DNA of 64,000 nt, taken from positions 4,154,001 to 4,218,000 of the forward strand of contig OW051497.1 in NCBI GenBank assembly GCA_932521035.1, written 5' to 3'. How positions within the stretch are numbered: the first letter of the stretch is position 1; every line of letters starts with the position of its first letter. Made by a program: the position numbers and the translations under genes. Of this stretch, positions 56,464 through 64,000 are shown in pieces. The notes beneath the pieces were generated by a model, which ran no database searches, was not told the origin of the DNA, and was given only the letters and a program-made list of their open reading frames with translations. The stretch is from Oscheius dolichura (taxonomy: Eukaryota > Nematoda > Chromadorea > Rhabditida > Rhabditidae).

Positions 56464-59221
56464 ATGGGTACCCTAGCTCAGCTCATCTTGCTCATCTTCC
56501 CACACTTCCTCCTTCTTACAGCTCAAGAGCCTGCCGCGGTGAATATTCTCCAACAGGCGGATGATCATCCAGGTGACGCATATTTTTGAAACCAGATCAA
56601 CACCATACTCTATGTGGAACGCGTGAGTTCAAATTGCGTTCCCAGAGGGAGAGAGAGTATGACACATGTGGTGCACAAAAAAGTATGACGTAGCTCTACC
56701 CTTTACCATGTGTTACTCCTATTGTGACATAGGGTGGCGAATACCACAGGAATTTCACAAGAAGCCTTTTAGAGAATATCACTTTCGAGCATCCAGAGCT
56801 GGTCTCTTCCATTAACAAATCATTGAATCCATGTGACGATTTCTATTCCTACGTCTGCGATGGGTGGATCAAGGAGCACCCCATTCCAGAAACCAAGAGA
56901 GACATAAACCAAATGGGTGACATGGGTGACCGTATCTTGGAAGAGCTGAAAGGTATCATTCTTTGTCAATTGGAAGTCACTTTCTCTAGTTGAAATGGAA
57001 AATCTCAGCCTTGACAGTGACAGGGAGCAAGCGTTAGCCAAAATCTATTATTTGAAGTGCATAGAGAATTTCAACAACACGTCGAATGAAGGAGTCAATG
57101 CAATGCTTGCCAAGCTCAGGTACCGAGACGTTCGCCTTTTAAAATCGAAGCTCTAGGTGGATGAGACGGAATATACTGTATCTGACGGACTGGCTGATAG
57201 AGATGGCTCCCGAGGTGGCGGTATACAATGTCTATGTAGCACCAGACGAGTTAAACTCGACCACTAACATAATTACTGTCAGTTGGGGCTACTTCATTTT
57301 TACAGTAACCGCAGATCTCTCCCGCTGAGACTACCCTGTCCTATGCTTCATACTTTGACCCGGCTTATGCGGAAGAGTACGTGGCCACCCGCAGATCCCT
57401 CTTTGAGTTGCTCTCTCTCTTGGCAGTAGATGATCAAAGAAAGGACGTGTTGAATTATTCTCCTCAAGGAATATGGCACAAAGTCGAACACTTTTTCACA
57501 GTTGATCGCAATTTGGCCAAGGTTTTTTTACTCTGTAAACCAGCAGCAATAATTTCAGATAATCGAAGAAGCGAAGTCCCAACCGGGTGCGGTGAGCATC
57601 CCTCTCGTCGAGCTGACTGCCCAGCTTCCCAGTGTATGCGCCCAGTTCTTCTACTTATTTATACTAATAGGTCGACTGGCTCCGATACTTTTCTGCAATA
57701 TTTCCACCCGATCTCGTGCCCAGCCTACCTCGTAAATTCGTCAGTCTTCGGGATGCCTACGTCATCTTCAAGATTGAGGAAATGGTCACCCGAATGCCAC
57801 CCAGATGGTTTATTGACTACTTGGAATGGAAGGTCATCTTTCGATATGCTCCCTTCTTTGATCACAAATATAACAGCATTGTAGAGGTAAGGCAATGCAT
57901 ATTGGATGGTTGACCGGTTATTTAGAAGTACAACAAACAACTGTACGGGACTACTGCAACGGGCAACAAGGAGGCGTGCTTGAAAGCAACCGTGGGCAAG
58001 TTTGCGGATGTACTGTCCGCTATTTGGGTCGAGAAGTATTTTGACAAAACTTCGGGTACGGCACCAGCTAATAAACTGGGGAATGTTTTAATTCATTGCA
58101 GTGGCAAAAGTGATGACCATGGTCGATATTGTCAGAGCGAACTTCTTGTCTCTCCTGGAAGAGAATACTTGGATGGACGAGGCGACCAAGAGCAAGGCTA
58201 GAGAGAAGGCCCACGCTATCAAACCTTTCATTGGATACGACCCTTACTTTATTTCACCGGAGAAAATCAAAGAGAATTACGCACTGGTTGGGACTCTTTC
58301 AATCTAATAGATACAAATCCAGGTCAATTACAACATGGAGGCTAACTATTACACCATTTGTGAGGCTCTTGAGAGGAATCTATTTTACTTGAACCTAAAA
58401 ACGCTGGGGAAATTCAACAAGAGAGACACGTTCGAGGCCATGCCAATTGAAACCAACGCGTTTTACGATCCCAGTCAGAATCAAATCGGTGATCTACTAA
58501 TCCTTTTGTTAAAAAACCTACAGCTTACAGCTGTTCTGGCTGGTATCCTGCGCGAACCCTACTATAATCCCTCTTGGCCGGAGCTGTTGAATTTTGCAGG
58601 AATTGGAATGGTTATTGGACATGAGATCACCCATGCATTCGACAACGAAGGTAAGACATCTCCCGCCTCAATCTCTATTCGTTAAAGGTTCTTATTATGA
58701 CGCGTTTGGAAATAGAGTTGAATGGTGGAATCCCGAGACAAGGGATGAGTTTGACAAGAAGAAACAGTGCATTGAGGACGAATACGGTAGCACTGAAGTA
58801 TTGAACGGGGTAAGGATTGACGGGTCCCGGACTCTTGGAGAGAATATCGCAGACAATGGAGGGATGAGAATCGTCGTTCGAGTAAGTTCCATTACCGAAT
58901 ACTTAGCATAGTGTTTCAGAGCGCTTTAAATATGAACAAGACAACATCCCTGGTGGGATTAGAGCAATATTCCTCGGAGCAGATCTTCTTCATGTCGTAT
59001 GCAATGGTAAACACTGAGATTGTTTCCTCTCATGAATGGTTTAGACGTGGTGCAGTAACCAGAGGCCCTTCAGTCTTCTGAGCGATCTAGCCACGGAGAC
59101 CCATTCTCCTCCTAAATACAGGGTTAACATCGTCCTGGCAAACCAACCGGAATTCGCCAGTGCCTTCAATTGTCCCCTTGACTCTCCCATGAATCCCAGT
59201 AATAAATGTACAGTTTGGTAA
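56464..59221 (+). CDS. M13 (neprilysin-like) zinc metalloendopeptidase
   Basis: This secreted or membrane M13 peptidase cleaves bioactive peptides. The start MGTLAQLILLIFPHFLLLTA gives a signal peptide, but the first two splices are uncertain. Recognisable parts are SLLENITFEHPELVSSINKS, NPCDDFYSYVCDGWIKEHPI, MDIVRANFLSLLEENTWMDE, and NAFYDPSQNQI (substrate-binding NAFY). The zinc site is VIGHEITHAFDNEG (HExxH), and the third ligand with the following Asp is in GENIADNGG. The C-terminal signature includes TWCSNQRPFSLL and NCPLDSPMNPSNKCTVW, ending in TAA at 59219-59221. All catalytic residues are present, so an active enzyme is expected. No clear TM replaces the signal peptide, suggesting secretion. 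Confidence 0.87.
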
Positions 59222-62121
59222 ATATCGCATACCTCACCCCACCGGTTACAATGCTAATAAACTCTAGGCATCCCTTATTCCTGTCATAGTTGTCAACATG
59301 GCTCTTTGGGAGGACAGAAGGTGTGGCGGCGACCGTTTGAATTGCATATAAAATGAGATGCACAACATTTTATGAGGCCAGGTCGGTCGTTACCTATCAA
59401 TGGCAGATTAGTATTCTGTTTTGTTCTACCAGGTGTGGAGAACAAGGTAAATAGCCGCAATATATCATTCGGTCTTTTCCACTGGACGCCAGAATTCCAA
59501 CAGAAAAAAGCAGCTGAGCAGAGTGCCTTCAGCTAGCGCTGTGATTGCCATTTGCTTCGGTTTTTGTGGCAGTGAGATCAATGCATGTCTATGTGTCAGG
59601 TGGCATAGCCGTTGGCGCCACCAGACTCACCATACAAATTCACTAAAGTGTCACCCATTATTTTAATTTTTTGTGTTCCTCTCTACCTTTCCCGAACGCC
59701 TTTAACTGCTCGCCTTACCGGTTGGCACGAAAGAAAAAAAAGTTCAATTAGCATTGCGCTAGCTGACCCTGAAGGCCTCACCCCCCTTGGGTGTCCTCCA
59801 TTGTCGCGTTTGGGGTAATCCCTGGCTCACACCGGCTATCAATAGGTATCTCCTAGCTATTTTATGCTCCCTCTCCCGCATATGTTTCAGCAGAGCGTGA
59901 ACTCACCAGCTGGCCGGCAAAAACAGAATTCGGGCCGCGTTTCTTTTCCCAAAGTGGAATTGACCGGTTAGTTTATTTGGATTGTCCACTTGTTCTGGCT
60001 CTACATTAAGATGCATCGCAACTGTCACTGCTGAGCTCTATTTCCTTCGTCAGTTGCCACCCACGCGGTGTAAGGAATTTTCGCCTCTTTTGCGCAAACA
60101 AGTGCCATCGCGTTCTTGGACATCTGCCAGCTGGTCTTGGGATATTATTGGTTATTGTAGTCTGAGAGGAATATATTTTCTAAGCTCATCAACTATAAAA
60201 CAACGTCCGCATCTTTCTACAATACTGTTGTTTTCTTCGTGATAAACAACACGGCTCACGTCAAGGCGAGTCGCTTTCCCCGTTTGCATCGAGCAGTATT
60301 TCATAATGTTTATTGTCTAGACTTACGCGAGATATAAAAGGACCGCGTACTTTTGCCACTCCTTTCTCTGGGCTTCCTTTCCCTCTATCTTCTGGGATAC
60401 GTCTTATCCCGCATCTTACTAGGAACGCTTGAAACACCAAAGGCGACAAATGTGACAAACTAAAATATCCCCGGGGCGTTCACTAATCAAAACATAAAAA
60501 AGAGATGCTAAAAAACGGGGTGTTTGTGTGCATCGAGTCTACTCGGATTTCCCCCGCTAATACCAGCTGCACTAGGCATTTGCAATTGTTCTTCTTCTTC
60601 TTCTTCTTCTTCCCAGAGGCCATGGGCGAACAAATGTTCCATGAGATTAGTTTAGTTTTTAGAAAAAAGATTGTTGAGATCCAGATGTTTTAGCGGGGGT
60701 ATGCCTAATCACCCGAGAGTCCATAACCTTCCAACAGCAGATTTACTTCTCGATTCTTTACTTCACAATTTGTTTAACTTCCCCAAGAAAAAGAAACCCC
60801 ATAAATTCCTGACATGGTCATTATTCGAAACTGCCAGGAAGCGGCACAATGCCTCGAAAGACCATTGCGTGCCGTAAGGGATTGTTTCGTTCCCATATGC
60901 TATGGCCTAATGCAATTAAGAGAGAAGAGAATCAGCATTGCGTAATCATGTCTACTCTTCACTCGTCCCGATCCTTCTCCGAGTTCGGCCCAGTCATACC
61001 AGGTGTGACCATTTGCATCTTCCCCCAAGTTGGCCCGCCTTACACATGTCTAATTGTAGTTCCGCCTCTTTTCACTATTTCCACAACTCGAGGAGCAAGC
61101 TTTACAACCAACAAAAGCACAATTGTTCTGAGGTTCGACTAACTTCTCCATGCGGCCGCTCATAAAACCTCGGGCTCTCTCGTACCTTGCCAATCAGCCC
61201 TTCTGCTATTCGAAGCCGAGTTTTAATTCAGTAACTTGTGTAAAATCTTCGTCAGCTTGGGTGGTTACTCTTCTGCTCCCATCGACTGTTTTTCTGTTCC
61301 TCACTGTACGGTCCTAACATCTCCAACAATCACTGTTGCTATCCCTCTTCTATGTTGTCATACTTGTCTCGACGGATGTCAGCGTGAGAACTTGATACGT
61401 AACGATGTCCACTACACGAGAACATGTGTAACGCGTGCTGACTGCCTGTGAAGAAACAGATTAGACTAAATTACGGGCTTTAAAACCGCAGAAATTACAC
61501 TTTTCGCATTTATAGATCCTGGTGATGCGGCGAAAATGACAGGCATTAGGTTTAAAGAAGGTGCACCCCTCTAGGAAATGGTAATTATGCTAACTTTTTG
61601 TAATTTATTGGTAGTACCAGTAGCCAGTTTTGGTGTAGCCATTTAACAGCACTAGTTAGAGTCTCCGGGGCGACAAAATGTTGCGCGCAGCTGTTAACTG
61701 GTGATAGGTCAAATGCCATGATGCGATCACTCCTTTTCGTCTATTCGCCTCCACTAGAACAGGCCTCCGTTGTGATTGATCTACGCTTGTAGCTGTTGAC
61801 AAGCATACTTGTTTGTCATTAACTTATAACATCGTCTGGCATCCTGGAACAAAAGCCGAAAAACCCGCTTCCTCCTGTGAGTGAGATTGTTTCATTTGAT
61901 TCCCGTTAACCAAAAGTATTTATGCCTTTCTCTCGAATTTTGGCGGTTCTGTTCTCTTTCAAACACTGTGGGACATCCAGACAATACGAGAACATCTTAC
62001 TCACCGCGACCCCTCCTCATTGTTCCTTAGAAGGGCAACACCAGCCATTCTCACGTGTACACCCGTCTTGTCCTTCTGATGTCATTAACTAAGTTTTTAA
62101 CTTAACTATTTAACTTTCAGT
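59222..62121. other. Gene-poor region, 2.9 kb
   Basis: No supported gene. It holds a (TTC)8 microsatellite at 60589-60612. Open frames of 60-97 codons (60849-61142, 61236-61451 plus) lack signals or splice partners; the latter is Cys-rich near its end but probably chance. Confidence 0.35.
60589..60612 (+). repeat. (TTC)8 microsatellite
   Basis: Eight uninterrupted TTC units lie in non-coding DNA. No gene association is evident. Confidence 0.9.
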
Positions 62122-63824
62122 ATGACTTGGTACCTACTGCTGTTGCTGCCTTTATTGGTAGCAGCACGGGAACCCGCCGGGCAGAATATCATCTTCATCT
62201 TAGTTGACGGCTACAGTGCTTCTCTCCTTAATAATTCTAGGCCAGAGACTTCCATAGGCAAGTAGATAATCCGTTATTCTAACAGAGGGGTTTGCAGGTA
62301 TCAAAGAGCTGCAGGAGCACGGCATCCAAGCGGAATACGTCAAGTCCAGCTTCCCCACCCAGTCATGGCCCAACTATTTGACTTTGGTCACCGGTACAGT
62401 TTTCATTGATTTTTAATTAGCGCTTTTTCAAAGGTCTTCACACAGAAAATCACGGTTTCACAGCGGATTACATGTGGGACGAAAAGTCCGGCATGACCTT
62501 TGAACGAGGGACGGGTGTGAACGACACGGAGGATATCTGGTGGGACGGACGCCCGGCTCCTTTCTGGTACACCGCTGGAAAACAGCACGTTAACATTTAT
62601 TGTTACTGGTTCGCCCACTGTCACGTAAGTCTTTTATTTTTAATGCAACCTGGTTTAGAGACCTTATTATGACCTGGTTGTGCAAGTCCCCCCAAAGAGA
62701 AGAATGGATTTGGGGGCACCTGGCCAAACCGACAGGTTAGGCGATCACTTCTCTGAGATGATCAGCACGATCAGCATGTATCAGTCCCATAAGCAGCAGG
62801 TATAAAACGGGTTCTATTTTTTAATAATAATCTGGTTTCAGCTATTCTTGGTCAGATATGGTGAACTAGAAGAGGCCCAGAAGCAATACGGTCAGAAATC
62901 CGACGAAGTTGCTCGTGCTCTGGGTAAAATTGATACGTTCATCCATGACATCCAGGTGTTCTTGCTCCCCCAAACCATTTGAACTACCAGTTTAGCGACA
63001 AATCGAGGAGAATAATTTGGGCAGTTCGACCAATCTAATTGTCATGTCCCCGCATGGTATGCAGTCTCTTGAAGACGAGGAGCAGTTCTATTTGGAGGAA
63101 TGCCTTTCTGACTATTCCAAGGTCAAGAAGGTTGTAAACGCCCACTCCATGTTGATGGTCTTCACAGATCCCGAGGAGGAAGGAAACGTAGGCCTTCTTG
63201 TAGCTAGTCAGCCGAGTATCTTTAGATTCACTTCGAATTGAGAATATGCGACCAATGGGCCCCTATGGGTGATTACGAAGACACCGACACACCCCTGGTG
63301 AAGGTCTACAAAATGTCGGAGATCCCCGAAGAACTCAACTGGAAGAATTCAAGATTTATGAGCGGAGTTGTCTTGGTAACAAAGCCTGGAGCTAGCATCA
63401 TTACGGTAATTTTCTTTTAGATCTGTATTTGATCGCTTTTTTCAGAGAGAATTGCCGTCCATTCCTGCTCCTTCAAATATGCAGAAGGAACTGAAAATGA
63501 CTAGTGGCTGGGAACCCGACAATGCCAACATGAGAGGGGTTTTCCTCGCTCGTGGACCCGCTTTCAAGGCCGGGGAGAGCTTCCCTCCTATAGATCTCGT
63601 CGATGTCTATCAAGTGAGTTTATCAAATTTTCCTCGAGTATAGCTTTTTTTAGTGTGTCCTGAATATTCTTGGAATTGAGCCACCACATGCGCATAATGG
63701 AACTTGGGAAAATGTCGGAAGAATGATGACCGAGGGATGGGAAGAGAGGCCCAACCCCGACAAGTTCAACTCCGCCAACATTGTTGCCCCTTTCATTGCC
63801 CTCTTGTTCTCCCTTTTCTTGTAA
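62122..63824 (+). CDS. ENPP family protein (nucleotide pyrophosphatase/phosphodiesterase), probable pseudoenzyme, GPI-anchored
   Basis: Signal peptide MTWYLLLLLPLLVAAREPAG, then the alkaline-phosphatase-fold start NIIFILVDGYSAS with the first metal-binding Asp. The nucleophile loop reads FPTQSWPNYLTLVTGLHTEN-HGFTADYMWD, with Ser in place of Thr, as in the ENPP6 type. IWWDGRPAPFWYTAGKQ follows. Expected metal ligands are changed: the usual EPDxxGHxxG is LEEAQKQYG, the usual SDHGM is MSPHGM, and the last His (xHGYDN) is GWEPDN. The rest of the fold is well kept (FLARGPAFKAG, VYQCVLNILGIEPPHANG-type end). The hydrophobic tail FIALLFSLFL suggests a GPI anchor. The stop TAA is at 63822-63824. Catalysis is therefore doubtful. 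Confidence 0.8.
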
Positions 63825-64000
63825 AACTCGAATGGTTCTCAACCATAGCCTTTCGCTAGATTTTTTGGTTCAAAGCGCAAAGCGCCGTCTTCTCCTGCCT
63901 TAACAGAATATCATGTCATTATGTCCTGTAGATCCGGTGTATTCTCTTCCCCTCCTAAGCATCGCGTCACGGCAGTCTTTCATTGCCAGTATACTTTTCA

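Noticed and set aside
61236-61451. Cys-rich 71-codon plus-strand frame as a secreted peptide
   Set aside because: Begins with a TTG codon, has no signal peptide and no splice-linked upstream exon.
1-64000. CRISPR arrays, bacterial operons, tRNA genes
   Set aside because: The DNA is eukaryotic with spliced genes. No regularly spaced repeats were seen. The few TTCGA-containing spots (for example near 32030) lack the rest of a tRNA cloverleaf.

Overview
This is eukaryotic, animal nuclear DNA carrying about two dozen multi-exon genes. They include a receptor guanylyl cyclase, an innexin, a ShK-domain heme peroxidase, an alpha-type Cys-loop receptor, M13 and A1 peptidases, a type I inositol 5-phosphatase, a C2CD5 homologue and a CoREST-like corepressor. 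The repertoire (innexin, receptor cyclase, ShK-peroxidase) and the compact layout point to a nematode. A dorylaimid (clade I) nematode is my guess, not something the sequence proves. Introns are very small: almost every one I placed is 33-43 nt, so exons had to be joined by hand from short open stretches. Most single open frames in the window are shadows.

Layout. 0-3.1 kb: two divergent genes for secreted, helical proteins I cannot name. 3.3-7.4 kb: receptor guanylyl cyclase. 8.2-10.8 kb: innexin and a four-TM MARVEL-like protein. 10.8-15.0 kb (minus): ShK-peroxidase and a cathepsin-D-like protease. 15.5-18.2 kb: a membrane-anchored CUB-like protein with an 839-bp Mutator-like foldback element inside one of its introns. 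18.4-22.1 kb: acyl-CoA-binding protein, a Ly6/three-finger GPI protein (minus), an F-box protein and a two-TM protein (minus). 22.1-25.5 kb: gene-poor, with a stretch resembling mitochondrial large-subunit rRNA. 25.5-29.5 kb: cytochrome bc1 core protein 2 and a nicotinic-type receptor subunit. 31.3-33.0 kb: small heat-shock protein with an exceptional 1,065-nt intron that contains hairpins. 33.4-34.9 kb (minus): INPP5A. 37.5-40.3 kb: CUB-like, two-TM and PPxY proteins. 41.3-43.2 kb: coiled-coil protein. 43.3-48.4 kb (minus): one-TM protein, acyl-CoA thioesterase 8 and the C2CD5 homologue, tightly packed. 49.1 kb: small crystallin-like secreted protein. 49.6-54.7 kb (minus): CoREST-like ELM2-SANT corepressor. 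56.5-59.2 kb: M13 neprilysin-like peptidase. 62.1-63.8 kb: ENPP family protein that lacks several metal ligands.

There is no shared pathway across the window. Themes are signalling at the cell surface (cyclase, innexin, nicotinic receptor, Ly6, INPP5A, C2CD5), secreted or cuticle-type enzymes (peroxidase, A1, M13, ENPP) and mitochondrial/peroxisomal lipid and energy metabolism (bc1, ACBP, ACOT8). The most notable observations are the foldback element in a formerly 33-nt intron, the likely ENPP pseudoenzyme, a GT-AT intron in the innexin, several GC-AG introns, and the hairpin-bearing intron of the small heat-shock gene. All exon boundaries come from reading frames and GT/AG signals only; no transcript evidence was available.
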